This document shows positions 52,791 to 61,080 of a stretch of 64,000 nt of DNA, piece by piece. The position numbers and the translations under genes were made by a program. Where the stretch lies: assembly GCA_024280945.1 (NCBI GenBank), contig JAMXLO010000130.1, positions 1-64,000 of the forward strand, read 5' to 3'. Source of the stretch: Acetobacteraceae bacterium. GTDB lineage: Bacteria; Pseudomonadota; Alphaproteobacteria; Acetobacterales; Acetobacteraceae. Position 1 is the first letter of the stretch. Each line of letters opens with the position of its first letter. The notes beneath the pieces were generated by a model. It was not told the DNA's origin and made no database searches. It worked only from the letters and a program-made list of their open reading frames with translations.

Positions 52791-53309
52791 CTACCCCGCC
52801 GGAGCCGGAGCAGCCACTGCCATCCGTTGATTGCCCGCAGCAACGTCCAGACGATATTGCGTCCAGTTTTGCTGATAGTCGGGCGGCGTGTTGATCAGCG
52901 CGGAAGTTACGAACTGATCGCTCACCTCAGCGACAGTGGGACCACCAACCGGTACACCGAAGCCAATTCCTGAACCAATCGAACTGCAGCAGCCGGTGAA
53001 CCCGAAGCCGCCGATCCCGAGGCCAATCGACGGTGGAGGGTTGTAAAGCACGTGAGGACCACTGAGCACCGAAAAGCCCACGGCGGGATAGCGGCTGCCG
53101 TCCGGACCAACCAAGGCGATATCGGATGCGGGCTGAAGCCCGCTGACCAGGACATGCACCGCATGGTGGCTCGCATCGTATTCAGCGATGGCGCTATTTG
53201 GCGAAGGGAGTCGCGGTCCGGCGCACGCTGACAGGACAGCGACCAAGGCCAACAAGGGTAACGCACAGCGCATCGCCGTATGTAACGCCGCGCGAGCCAT
53301 GTCGTTCAC
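52791..53309 (-). CDS. Hypothetical lipoprotein (172 aa)
   Basis: Exported lipoprotein: the leader ALPLLALVAVLSACAG has a clear lipobox (LSAC), with lipidated Cys29 if translation begins at the first Met. The mature part is unrecognised. It contains a Gly-rich run (GLGIGGFGFTGCCSSIGSG), possibly a membrane-associated hairpin as in glycine-zipper proteins, followed by DQFVTSALINTPPDYQQNWT. Starts at residues 4 or 13 are also possible. It reads toward the tRNA-Ser gene. Confidence 0.7.
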   Translation of the reverse strand: MNDMARAALHTAMRCALPLLALVAVLSACAGPRLPSPNSAIAEYDASHHAVHVLVSGLQPASDIALVGPDGSRYPAVGFSVLSGPHVLYNPPPSIGLGIGGFGFTGCCSSIGSGIGFGVPVGGPTVAEVSDQFVTSALINTPPDYQQNWTQYRLDVAAGNQRMAVAAPAPAG

Positions 53310-53619
53310 CGCCTCGCCGGGTCAGGTCGGCTCCCGCCCCCGCGCCTCCGCCGCCACTGGCGGCACTCGGTGCGTCCGGATGCGCCGATCGAGCGCCGGC
53401 CTGTCTCCAGCCATGCCAGGAGCACCCAACCACCGCACTCGCGCAAACGGCATGAGACACGGCAAATCCAACTGTTGCGGCCACACCCGGCTGAGCGGCA
53501 AGCGACGGTCAGATCGAAGCCCGTGAGCCGATTCAACGGACATACTCGCCTCTCGTCGTTCGGCTGCCGGTGCGTTTGCCGCTATTGCACCCGGGACTTT
53601 CGCCAAGTTGCCCGGTTCT
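53310..53619. other. Gap without a recognisable gene
   Basis: Three hundred bases between two lipoprotein genes on the minus strand. Several open frames exist on both strands, but they are Arg/Ser/Pro-rich shadows without family features. No RNA gene, strong hairpin or repeat was seen. Confidence 0.4.
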
Positions 53620-53928
53620 CTATTTGTTTCGTTCGTCGGTAGGCGGGCTGACGCCAGGTGCCTGATCGGCCTTCTCGGCCGGCACGAGCCAATCGTGGAC
53701 ACTGGTTCCCGCAACATTCCCAGCATCCCCCACTGACTGGCCAGCCTGGTTCAGAGCGCGGCCGACTCTGAGACCGAAGTCGCCGACACCCTGTTGCGCG
53801 TTGCCCACTGTCTGATCAATTTTGGCCCCGGTGCGCTCCATCACGCCTGGTTGCCCTGGCTCCTGGCAGCCGGAGGCCACGACCGCAAAAAGCAGCCAAA
53901 TTGCGTTTCTCCAAACGCACAGATACAC
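53620..53928 (-). CDS. Hypothetical lipoprotein beside the polyene cluster (102 aa)
   Basis: Small exported lipoprotein. The leader NAIWLLFAVVASGCQEPG contains the lipobox VASGC. The mature part is short and helical with a repeated feel (AKIDQTVGNAQQGVGDFGLR, VGRALNQAGQSVGDAGNVAG). A GTG start at 53928 gives a normal-length leader; an ATG at 53985 is possible but makes an unusually long one. It diverges from the acyl carrier protein gene; aryl polyene clusters often carry a lipoprotein, so it may belong to the cluster. Confidence 0.6.
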   Translation of the reverse strand: MYLCVWRNAIWLLFAVVASGCQEPGQPGVMERTGAKIDQTVGNAQQGVGDFGLRVGRALNQAGQSVGDAGNVAGTSVHDWLVPAEKADQAPGVSPPTDERNK

Positions 53929-54009
53929 CCTCCCAAACTCAGATTGAGCCTGTCGACAGGCGGCCCGTCGTGTGGTCAGACGCATGGAGAATCCCGCATT
54001 GTGAAGCGA

Positions 54010-54057
54010 TTGTGCGCCGAATCGACACATTATATTATTGCGACATATCATTGCGAC
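54010..54057 (+). promoter_or_regulatory. Candidate promoter and direct repeats ahead of the polyene cluster
   Basis: TTGTGC (54010-54015) and TATTAT (54033-54038) are separated by 17 bases, a plausible sigma-70 promoter facing the ACP gene. Two copies of ATTGCGAC (54037-54044 and 54050-54057) repeat with a 13-base period across the expected start. The region is unusually A/T-rich for this genome. Confidence 0.4.
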
Positions 54058-54107
54058 GCTATCTGAGGCTCGCGGAAGCGGCAAGAAAACACTGACTGGA
54101 AGTTACG

Positions 54108-54374
54108 ATGGATACAGGTGCGACCACCGAAATTGAAGTTGCTCAGCTTCTGATCAACACATTGCATCTCGACCAGTCGCCGGGGGAAATCCAACCGGAT
54201 GAGCCGCTGTTTGGCGATGGTCTGGGTCTTGATTCGATCGACGCCTTGGAAATCGCGCTTGCCATTTCCAAAGTCTATGGCTTCGCCCTGAAATCGGACG
54301 AAGGTCGGGCCCATCAGGTATTCGCGTCGCTGCGAAATTTGACACGCTATATCGACGCTCATCGGATCAGGTAG
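54108..54374 (+). CDS. Acyl carrier protein of the aryl polyene-type cluster
   Basis: 88-residue ACP. The 4'-phosphopantetheine site is Ser43 in GDGLGLDSIDALEIALAI, and the N-terminal helix ATTEIEVAQLLINTLHLDQS is as expected. It carries the growing polyene chain. First gene of the plus-strand cluster. E. coli-type aryl polyene clusters have two ACP genes; only one is found here. Confidence 0.93.
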   Translation: MDTGATTEIEVAQLLINTLHLDQSPGEIQPDEPLFGDGLGLDSIDALEIALAISKVYGFALKSDEGRAHQVFASLRNLTRYIDAHRIR

Positions 54375-54433
54375 GATGCTGAACCTTCGACAGAGCCTGG
54401 TGGACCGATCAGCGGTGGAAATCTCGATCGCCT

Positions 54434-55786
54434 GTGTCTGAATCCGATCCAACATGTCCTTTGATCGGCCGCGCGCCAGATGAGCCGATGTTCAGGCTCA
54501 GCGGAGGAACTATCAAGGCCGGCACATTCCTAGGTAATGCACAAGACGTCGCTGGTGCCTTGTCACCCGGTTCCTTTGTCCTGAACCTCTGCCGAGACAG
54601 GTTGCTGTTCGCGCTGGCGCTGGCTGCGGCGATGCTGCGTGGTCAGGTCACACTTCTAAGCAGTGACCGGTCGCCTGAATGGCTCGCAACTTTATCAGAA
54701 AGCTATCCCGGGCTCTACGCTGTCGCCGACTATCCGGCGCCGCCGGCGCAGCCGTTCTCCTGGCATCTGCTGGACAAGGGTTCGATCAGGCTGACAGGAC
54801 AGCGGGTTGCCATCCCTAACATCCCGGCAGCGCAATTGGCATGCATCGTGTTTACCAGCGGAACCACCGGGCAGCCGCTCGCGCATCGGAAGCCATGGGG
54901 CGGGCTGGTCGAGCGGAGCATCGACGCGGCCGTCTGGCTGGAACTGGCGAGCGACCGAACCACCAGCGTCGTTGGCATGGTTCCTCCACACCACATGTAT
55001 GGTTTGGAAACGACCGTGCTGCTTCCGCTGCATGCTCCCGCAGCTACATGGTGCGGCCCGGCCTTCTATCCCCAGGATGTCGTGGCTGCATTGCGATCGG
55101 TTCCTGCGCCGCGCGTTTTGGTCACCACGCCGTTGCAGATCCGTACGCTGCTCCATGCATCGATTGATCTGCCGCCGATCGACCGCATTGTTTCGGCAAC
55201 GGCCCCACTGTTCCCTGAGATGGCGCAAGCCGCGGAGGAACGCTGGAAGACGCGAGTCGTCGAGATCTTCGGAGCGACCGAGGTCGGTTCGATCGCCGGG
55301 CGCCGCACCACCGCTGATGATGTGTGGACAACCTATCCCCGCGTACGCCTGCAACAGGCAAACCCTGAAGGCGAAACGCTCGTGGTCGGTCCGCACGCTG
55401 CAGCTTACCCGCTTAGCGATATCGTAGAGCTGCTCGATGATCGGCAATTTCGCTTGGTTGGCCGCCGGCCGGACGTGGTGAAACTCGGCGGCCGGCGCGC
55501 TTCATTGGCTGAACTCAACCGCATCCTGGCGGGCTTGGACGGGGTCATCGATGGCCAGTTTGTGGCGCCAGACGATCTGGATCGCCAGCCGGCAGCCCGG
55601 CTGCTGGTTTTCGTCGTTGCGCCCGAGCGTAGTGCTGAAGACCTGTTGGCCGAATTGCGGCACCGCATCGATCCACTGTTTCTGCCGCGTCGCATTTTCA
55701 AGGTTGATACGTTGCCTCGGAATGACGTCGGCAAATTGACCCATCAGGCACTGAATACTTTGCGCGCACGGACCAGCGAAGCCTGA
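54434..55786 (+). CDS. AMP-forming acyl-ACP/acyl-CoA ligase (aryl starter ligase)
   Basis: 450-residue ANL-superfamily adenylating enzyme. The phosphate-binding loop is TSGTTGQP (141-148), but the usual following Lys is displaced (LAHRKPW). VVEIFGATEVGSIAGRRT is the A5-like motif, and LVGRRPDVVKLGGRRASLAE is the hinge region. The C-terminal catalytic lysine is K434 in PRNDVGKLTHQAL. It is shorter than typical ligases of 500 or more residues. By position and family it should load an aromatic acid such as 4-hydroxybenzoate onto the ACP, as ApeH does; the substrate is inferred. GTG start. Confidence 0.85.
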   Translation: MSESDPTCPLIGRAPDEPMFRLSGGTIKAGTFLGNAQDVAGALSPGSFVLNLCRDRLLFALALAAAMLRGQVTLLSSDRSPEWLATLSESYPGLYAVADYPAPPAQPFSWHLLDKGSIRLTGQRVAIPNIPAAQLACIVFTSGTTGQPLAHRKPWGGLVERSIDAAVWLELASDRTTSVVGMVPPHHMYGLETTVLLPLHAPAATWCGPAFYPQDVVAALRSVPAPRVLVTTPLQIRTLLHASIDLPPIDRIVSATAPLFPEMAQAAEERWKTRVVEIFGATEVGSIAGRRTTADDVWTTYPRVRLQQANPEGETLVVGPHAAAYPLSDIVELLDDRQFRLVGRRPDVVKLGGRRASLAELNRILAGLDGVIDGQFVAPDDLDRQPAARLLVFVVAPERSAEDLLAELRHRIDPLFLPRRIFKVDTLPRNDVGKLTHQALNTLRARTSEA

Positions 55787-55795
55787 ATTCGGGTC

Positions 55796-56095
55796 ATGGG
55801 ATCGGAACCACTATTCATGATCGAACCCGACCACCCGAGCCTTGCCGGGCATTTTCCGGGCAGGCCAGTGGTTCCGGGTGTTGTTGTTCTTGATCAAACC
55901 ATCGCCCTGATCCTGTGCGACCGGCCAAATCGGTCTGTCATCGCACTGCGCGAGGTGAAGTTCCTTTCACCGGTTCTTCCTGGTGATGTGGTCACCATCG
56001 AGATCGTCGTGACACCGGACCGTGTGACCTTTAGCGGCAAGGTTGGAAACCGCCCGGTCATTCGCGGCGAAGCTCAGCTTGACGTCGCCGCATGA
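55796..56095 (+). CDS. Short hotdog-fold dehydratase (ApeI-like)
   Basis: 99-residue FabZ/FabA-like hotdog protein. The catalytic His is H19 in DHPSLAGHFPGRPVVPGVVV, followed by ALREVKFLSPVLPGDVVTIE. It corresponds to the short partner (ApeI) of the two-subunit dehydratase in aryl polyene synthesis. The larger partner would be the protein at 61.9 kb. The ATG is ten bases after the ligase stop, and its stop overlaps the next gene (ATGA). Confidence 0.87.
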   Translation: MGSEPLFMIEPDHPSLAGHFPGRPVVPGVVVLDQTIALILCDRPNRSVIALREVKFLSPVLPGDVVTIEIVVTPDRVTFSGKVGNRPVIRGEAQLDVAA

Positions 56096-57123
56096 CGGCA
56101 GCGCGCTGGGCTGGTCGTCGCGAGCGAGGCAGCGAATCGCTCATACGATTGATGATATGGCTCTCGCTCACGCTCGGCTGGTCCGTCGGGCATGCTCTGC
56201 TGTACCCGATCACACTCTACTTCGTGCTGATGGTGCGCGGCGGTCGCCGGGCGTCTCGCGCATTTCTTCACCGCGTGTTAGGCCGCCCAGCGACGCATCT
56301 GGAGGTATTCCGGCATTTCTTCGGGTTCTCCTGCGTCCTGCTCGACCGGCTGTTCCTTCTGTCGAACCGACTGCGCTACTTCGATATCCAGGTGAACGGC
56401 CTCAACGACATCGAGGGGGCGTTGGCCCAATCGCGTGGCTGCATCTTGCTCGGCTCCCATCTCGGTAGTTTCGAAGTATTGCGTGTCGTCGCACAGCAAT
56501 CACCGGTGCCGGTGAAGATCTTGATGTATCGCGGCAACAGCCGCCCGTACAGCCGGCTGATCGAGGCGCTCGATCCCACGCTGGCGGAAAGCGTTATCGA
56601 GGTTGGCGAGCCCGAGGCGATGCTGCGGGTGCAGGAGTGCGCACAGCGCGGCGAGATCGTCAGCATCCTGGCCGACCGCGCACCGCAGCAAGACAGGACG
56701 GTCACTGTACCGTTCCTGGGAGATCCAGCGGCATTTCCGGCCGGTCCGCTGATCCTCGCCGCCGCCCTCGGCACGCCGGTAGTGCTGTTCTTTGGCATCC
56801 GCACCGGCAACCGACGCTATCAGGTGCACTTCGAATACTTTGCCGATCGGATTATCCTCGATCGCGCGCGCCGAGCCGAAGATCTTGCGAGCTGGGTTCG
56901 GCGCTACGCTGCAAGGCTGGAGATGTATGCTCGGCAAAATCCATTCAATTGGTTCAATTTCTACGACTTCTGGGAACATCGCACGGCTGCATTACAAGCG
57001 CCGCAGACTCGGTCTGCTGACGCTGCTGCTGACGCTGTCTCGTTCGGGGATGTCGGCGGCAGTTGCCGAGACGTCGCATCGCACGATCGGCGAGCTGATG
57101 CAGCTTCTGGCGCAGGTGGCTGA
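56092..57123 (+). CDS. LpxL/HtrB-like lipid acyltransferase
   Basis: 343-residue membrane-bound acyltransferase. An N-terminal hydrophobic segment (about 17-42) is followed by the catalytic HxxxxE motif in ILLGSHLGSFEVLRVVAQQS and the substrate loops LMYRGNSRPYSRLIEA, VSILADRAPQQDRTVTVPFL and AFPAGPLILAAALGTPVVLF. It probably attaches the polyene or fatty acyl chain to a lipid anchor. After NPFNWFNFYDFWEH the last 45 or so residues look like an out-of-frame reading of the next gene; see the findings. Confidence 0.85.
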   Translation: MTAARWAGRRERGSESLIRLMIWLSLTLGWSVGHALLYPITLYFVLMVRGGRRASRAFLHRVLGRPATHLEVFRHFFGFSCVLLDRLFLLSNRLRYFDIQVNGLNDIEGALAQSRGCILLGSHLGSFEVLRVVAQQSPVPVKILMYRGNSRPYSRLIEALDPTLAESVIEVGEPEAMLRVQECAQRGEIVSILADRAPQQDRTVTVPFLGDPAAFPAGPLILAAALGTPVVLFFGIRTGNRRYQVHFEYFADRIILDRARRAEDLASWVRRYAARLEMYARQNPFNWFNFYDFWEHRTAALQAPQTRSADAAADAVSFGDVGGSCRDVASHDRRADAASGAGG

Positions 57124-57583
57124 GAGCCGCTCCACCTTTACCGAAGTGAAGACGATCGCTGTCCTGACAGTGCCATTGCGCGCGAGCGGCGTGTTATATT
57201 ACCGGCGGCCGGACTACTTTGAAAAGACGACCACGCAGCCACAGCTGGAAAGACTGGTGGTTGATGGAGACCGGCTGACGATGTCGACAGGCGACGAGCC
57301 GGCTCGCGTCGTCGATCTGGACAGCCAACCGATGATTCGCGGCCTGGTGGATGCAATCCGTGGCACGTTGGCAGGCGAGCTTGCGGTGTTGCAGCGAGTC
57401 TATCGCGTGGAGATGGAGGGCGATCTGACAGGTTGGCGCCTCGCGCTGACACCAACGGATTCCGCAGTAGGGCGCGCAGTAAGCCGCATCGTCATCGAGG
57501 GCAGGCAGGATTCATTGCAGTTCATCCACACCATTCAGGCGAATGGCGACGAAAGCCGCATGACGATCAGCGGAGCCTCTTGA
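56927..57583 (+). CDS. LolA-like outer-membrane lipoprotein carrier-type protein
   Basis: Periplasmic LolA/LolB-fold protein, about 218 residues from the ATG at 56927. A signal-type segment (RLGLLTLLLTLSRSGMSAAV) precedes the fold: QVAESRSTFTEVKTIAVLTV, GVLYYRRPDYFEKTTTQPQ, LERLVVDGDRLTMSTGDEPA, and the C-terminal RIVIEGRQDSLQFIHTIQA. It probably carries the lipid-linked product across the periplasm. The start is uncertain because the leader is long. The start chosen overlaps the acyltransferase by 197 bases. The stop overlaps the MMPL start (TTGA). Confidence 0.75.
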   Translation: MLGKIHSIGSISTTSGNIARLHYKRRRLGLLTLLLTLSRSGMSAAVAETSHRTIGELMQLLAQVAESRSTFTEVKTIAVLTVPLRASGVLYYRRPDYFEKTTTQPQLERLVVDGDRLTMSTGDEPARVVDLDSQPMIRGLVDAIRGTLAGELAVLQRVYRVEMEGDLTGWRLALTPTDSAVGRAVSRIVIEGRQDSLQFIHTIQANGDESRMTISGAS

Positions 57584-59904
57584 GCGCGCGCAGCGGGCCG
57601 ATCCTGCTTGCGGTGGCGGTAACCGCGCTGATAGCGGGAGTGGTGCTCAGCCATGCGACCATCCGAAGCGATATGGCGGATTTCCTGCCGCAAGGCCGCA
57701 CCGCAGGTACAAGCCTGGTATCCAAGGAGTTGCTTTCGGGCGCGGCTACCAGCCTGATCATGCTTGGGATCGAAGGAGCGCGGCCTGGCGAGTTGGCTCG
57801 CATCAGCCAGTCGATGACCAGGGCGCTCGATCGTACGGGGCTGTTTTCCTTCATCAACAACGGCAGCCAGGATCTGTTGGCGAACGATGCGGAGCAGGTG
57901 CTGTTCAGGCACCGTTACCTGTTGTCGCCCACCACGACCGCGGAAGCTTTCGCCATTCCAGCCCTACGCGATGACATGGAGAGGCTGCTGCGCGGCCTGC
58001 AATCTTCCGCGGCGCCGCTGGTGGAGCAATTCGGCACGGCCGATCTGCCTGGGGCATTTCCAGCGCTACTGCATGACCTGATCGGCTCCAGCAGGGTGCA
58101 CACGCTGCATGGCGTCTGGTTTGCGGCTGATCGTCAACGCGCTCTCATCCTTGCCAGCACTCGCGCCGGTGGCATGGATGTCGAGGCGCAGGAGGCGGTG
58201 AGCACAGCCATCCAGCAGGCGTTCACCGCCGCAGAACCTGGGAATGCCAAGCTACTTGCCGCCGGTCCTGCGGTGTTCGCGCGGGCGGCGGCACAAGCCA
58301 TGCGCGCCGATGTCATGCTGCTGTCGATCGCTTCGACGGCACTGCTTGCCGCGTTGTTGTTGTGGCGCTTCCGCTCGGTCTGGATGCTGATTGTTGTTGC
58401 CATACCGGTGACACTCGGAATCGCCGCAGCGACGTTGGTTGTGCAACTCGTCTTCGGCTTCGTGCACGGAATTACGATCGGCTTTGGCATGACGATGCTG
58501 GGTGTGACGCTCGATTATCCAGTGCTGTTGGTCGGACATCGCAAGCATGGCGAAGCGGCAAAGGACACATTGCGGCGCATCGGACAGGCATTCAGGCTGA
58601 CGGCCCTGTCAACCGCGCTGGGACTGACCGGAATGCTGTTCTCTGGTTTCCCTGGGCTGTCGCAACTCGGCTGCTTTTCCGTTGTGGGCGTCGCAGTGGC
58701 CGCTGCAGCGACGCGCTGGCTGCTGCCTTATCTCATCGTCGCCGCCGGCGTGGCCCCGGTGTCGGCGGGTGATGCGGCTCGACTGCTGCGTATCGAGCAC
58801 CTGCGGGTGTGGCGCGGCTACGTTGCGGGAGCCTGCGTTCTGGCTGCTGGGTGGCTCACGATCGTGGGTGGGCCACGCTGGCAGAGCGAGCTGGCGGCGC
58901 TCAGTCCGGTACCGGCGTCCGACTTCGCGCTGGACGCCGAACTGCGCGGCGAGATCGGTGCGCCCGATGCGGTATTGCTGGGTGTTGTGCAGGGGGATAC
59001 GGCGGAAGCAGTGCTGCGCCAGGAAGAGCAACTGCTGCCTGGCCTCGATGCGCTGATCCGCGACCGCGTGCTGAGCGGGGCGGAAGTCGCCGCTAGGCTG
59101 TTGCCGAGTGCCGCGACCCAGTTGGCGCGCCGTGCCGCCTTGCCAGCTCCCGATGAACTCGCCGCGCGCATCGCGACGGCGCAGGCGGGACTGCCCTTCC
59201 GGCCCGGCGTCTTTCAGCCGTTCGTTGATGCCGTGGCCGCCAGTCACACGATGCCGCCATTACTCCCATCCGACATCGACAGCCCGATGCTTCGGGCACG
59301 CCTCGACTCGCTGCTGTTCACGCGCGATGGCCTTTGGTATGGCGTGATCGCGCCGACCGACCTGCGCGACCCGTCCCGCTTCGCGGCAACGCTGCAGCAG
59401 GATGGCGCAATGTACCTCGACATTGCGGGGGAGACGAACGCAATCGTTGCCGATTCCACGAGCAAGGCATGGCGCTGGCTTGTCGCGGGCGGATTGGCGG
59501 CGCTCGCGGCGGTAACCGTCGGCCTGCGTTCGCCCCAGCGTGTGGCGACGGTCGCTGCCGCCATCCTTGCCGCGCTGCTGCTCACCGTGGTGATCCTGAC
59601 GGCCGCGGGGGTACCCTTGTCGCTGATCCACATCATAGCGCTGCAATTCGTTTGCAGCGTCGGCCTCGACTACGCTCTGTTCTTTGCTCGGCGGCAATTG
59701 GACCAAGAGGAGCGGGCCCGTACGCTTCGTACGCTCGCAACATGCAACGCCATGACTGTACTCACGTTTGCTATGCTGGCACTGTGCCGGACGCCGCTGC
59801 TGCAACAGATCGGTATCACCGTCGTGATCGGTTCCCTGGCCGCATTCGTGCTTGCCTTCCTGTTTGCCGGTGAGCGCCCGAACGACCGGCCGGAACCAAC
59901 GTGA
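57580..59904 (+). CDS. MMPL/RND-family exporter
   Basis: 774-residue transporter of the MMPL/RND type with two six-helix halves, each preceded by a periplasmic domain. Helix-rich parts include LLSIASTALLAALLLW, AIPVTLGIAAATLVVQLVFG, ITIGFGMTMLGVTLDYPVLL and, in the second half, IHIIALQFVCSVGLDYALFF. The two LDYPVLL/LDYALFF segments carry the Asp of the proton path. TTG start overlapping the LolA-like stop. Exporters of this group are constant members of aryl polyene and xanthomonadin clusters. Confidence 0.9.
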   Translation: MSARSGPILLAVAVTALIAGVVLSHATIRSDMADFLPQGRTAGTSLVSKELLSGAATSLIMLGIEGARPGELARISQSMTRALDRTGLFSFINNGSQDLLANDAEQVLFRHRYLLSPTTTAEAFAIPALRDDMERLLRGLQSSAAPLVEQFGTADLPGAFPALLHDLIGSSRVHTLHGVWFAADRQRALILASTRAGGMDVEAQEAVSTAIQQAFTAAEPGNAKLLAAGPAVFARAAAQAMRADVMLLSIASTALLAALLLWRFRSVWMLIVVAIPVTLGIAAATLVVQLVFGFVHGITIGFGMTMLGVTLDYPVLLVGHRKHGEAAKDTLRRIGQAFRLTALSTALGLTGMLFSGFPGLSQLGCFSVVGVAVAAAATRWLLPYLIVAAGVAPVSAGDAARLLRIEHLRVWRGYVAGACVLAAGWLTIVGGPRWQSELAALSPVPASDFALDAELRGEIGAPDAVLLGVVQGDTAEAVLRQEEQLLPGLDALIRDRVLSGAEVAARLLPSAATQLARRAALPAPDELAARIATAQAGLPFRPGVFQPFVDAVAASHTMPPLLPSDIDSPMLRARLDSLLFTRDGLWYGVIAPTDLRDPSRFAATLQQDGAMYLDIAGETNAIVADSTSKAWRWLVAGGLAALAAVTVGLRSPQRVATVAAAILAALLLTVVILTAAGVPLSLIHIIALQFVCSVGLDYALFFARRQLDQEERARTLRTLATCNAMTVLTFAMLALCRTPLLQQIGITVVIGSLAAFVLAFLFAGERPNDRPEPT

Positions 59905-61080
59905 ATGGACCGGCCGGTCTTGACTGCCACAACGATCATCAGCGCCATCGGCCGCGGCTCCGCGATGACATTGGAGGCGCTGAGGTCACGCCGCCACGGC
60001 TTGCGTCCTTGCGATTTTGCCAATGTCACGGATGGATACATCGGCCGGGTAGCAGCAGCGGATGCGCACGCACTGCCGCCGGCGCTGGCACACTTCGACT
60101 GTCGCAACAATCGCCTGGCTGACCTGGCTATTAGGACTGATGATTTCGCACGTGCCGTCATGGCGGCGCGTGACCGTTACGGCCCCGGTCGTATCGCGGT
60201 CATACTCGGCACCAGCACGTCGGGTGTGCGCGCAACGGAAGAGGCGTATCGGGCGCGCGATCCTGACACCGGTATGCTTCCCGCGGCGTTCGACTATACG
60301 CACACGCACGATATGTTCTCTCTGGCGCATTTCGTCCGCAGTGCGCTGGAGCTCCGCGGGCCGGCAATGGTCATCTCGACTGCCTGCGCATCCAGCGCGC
60401 AGACGTTCATCGATGCCCACCATCTGATGGAGAGCGGGGAATGTGACGCAGCGGTGGTGGGAGGTGCCGACAGCCTGTGCGGCATGACCTTGCGCGGCTT
60501 CGCTTCGCTGGAGTTGATCTCGCCTGTCCCGTGCCGGCCATGCGACACTGACCGGGCCGGAATCTCAATTGGCGAGGCTGCTGGCTTCGCGCTGCTGGAG
60601 CAGACGGGCGACGGTATTGCGTTGCTCGGTTGGGGCACGAGCTGCGACGGCTATCACATGTCTGCACCACATCCACAGGCTGCCGGTGCGATAACCGCGA
60701 TGCGGGGGGCGCTCACCTCCGGTGGATTGGAGGCCGCTGACATCGACTACGTCAATTTGCATGGCACCGGTACCCGCGCGAACGATGCCATGGAGGACCA
60801 GGCCGTCGCGACAGTGCTCGGCAACGCGACCGCGTGCAGCTCTACGAAGGGCTGGACCGGCCACACGCTTGGCGCGTCCGGCATCCTGGAAGTTGTGATC
60901 GGCGCACTGTGTATCCGGCATGGATTACTGCCTGGCTGTCTCAATGTGACCACGCTCGATCCCAGTTTTCGCTCGCGGGTCATCTTGCATAACGAAGAGC
61001 GCCCGGTGCGCACCGTAATGAGCAACGCCTTCGGCTTCGGTGGTATCAACTGCAGCCTGATCCTCGGCGCCGCCCGATGA
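59905..61080 (+). CDS. Beta-ketoacyl synthase (KS, ApeO-like)
   Basis: 391-residue condensing enzyme of the FabF type. The Cys-His-His triad is complete: C161 in MVISTACASSAQTFID, H286 in YVNLHGTGTRAND and H320 in GWTGHTLGASGILEVV, with K315 close by. SIGEAAGFALL and MSNAFGFGGINCSLILG are other signatures. It follows the MMPL gene without a gap and overlaps the chain-length-factor-like gene. Together the two should form the KS-CLF pair for chain extension. Confidence 0.93.
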   Translation: MDRPVLTATTIISAIGRGSAMTLEALRSRRHGLRPCDFANVTDGYIGRVAAADAHALPPALAHFDCRNNRLADLAIRTDDFARAVMAARDRYGPGRIAVILGTSTSGVRATEEAYRARDPDTGMLPAAFDYTHTHDMFSLAHFVRSALELRGPAMVISTACASSAQTFIDAHHLMESGECDAAVVGGADSLCGMTLRGFASLELISPVPCRPCDTDRAGISIGEAAGFALLEQTGDGIALLGWGTSCDGYHMSAPHPQAAGAITAMRGALTSGGLEAADIDYVNLHGTGTRANDAMEDQAVATVLGNATACSSTKGWTGHTLGASGILEVVIGALCIRHGLLPGCLNVTTLDPSFRSRVILHNEERPVRTVMSNAFGFGGINCSLILGAAR

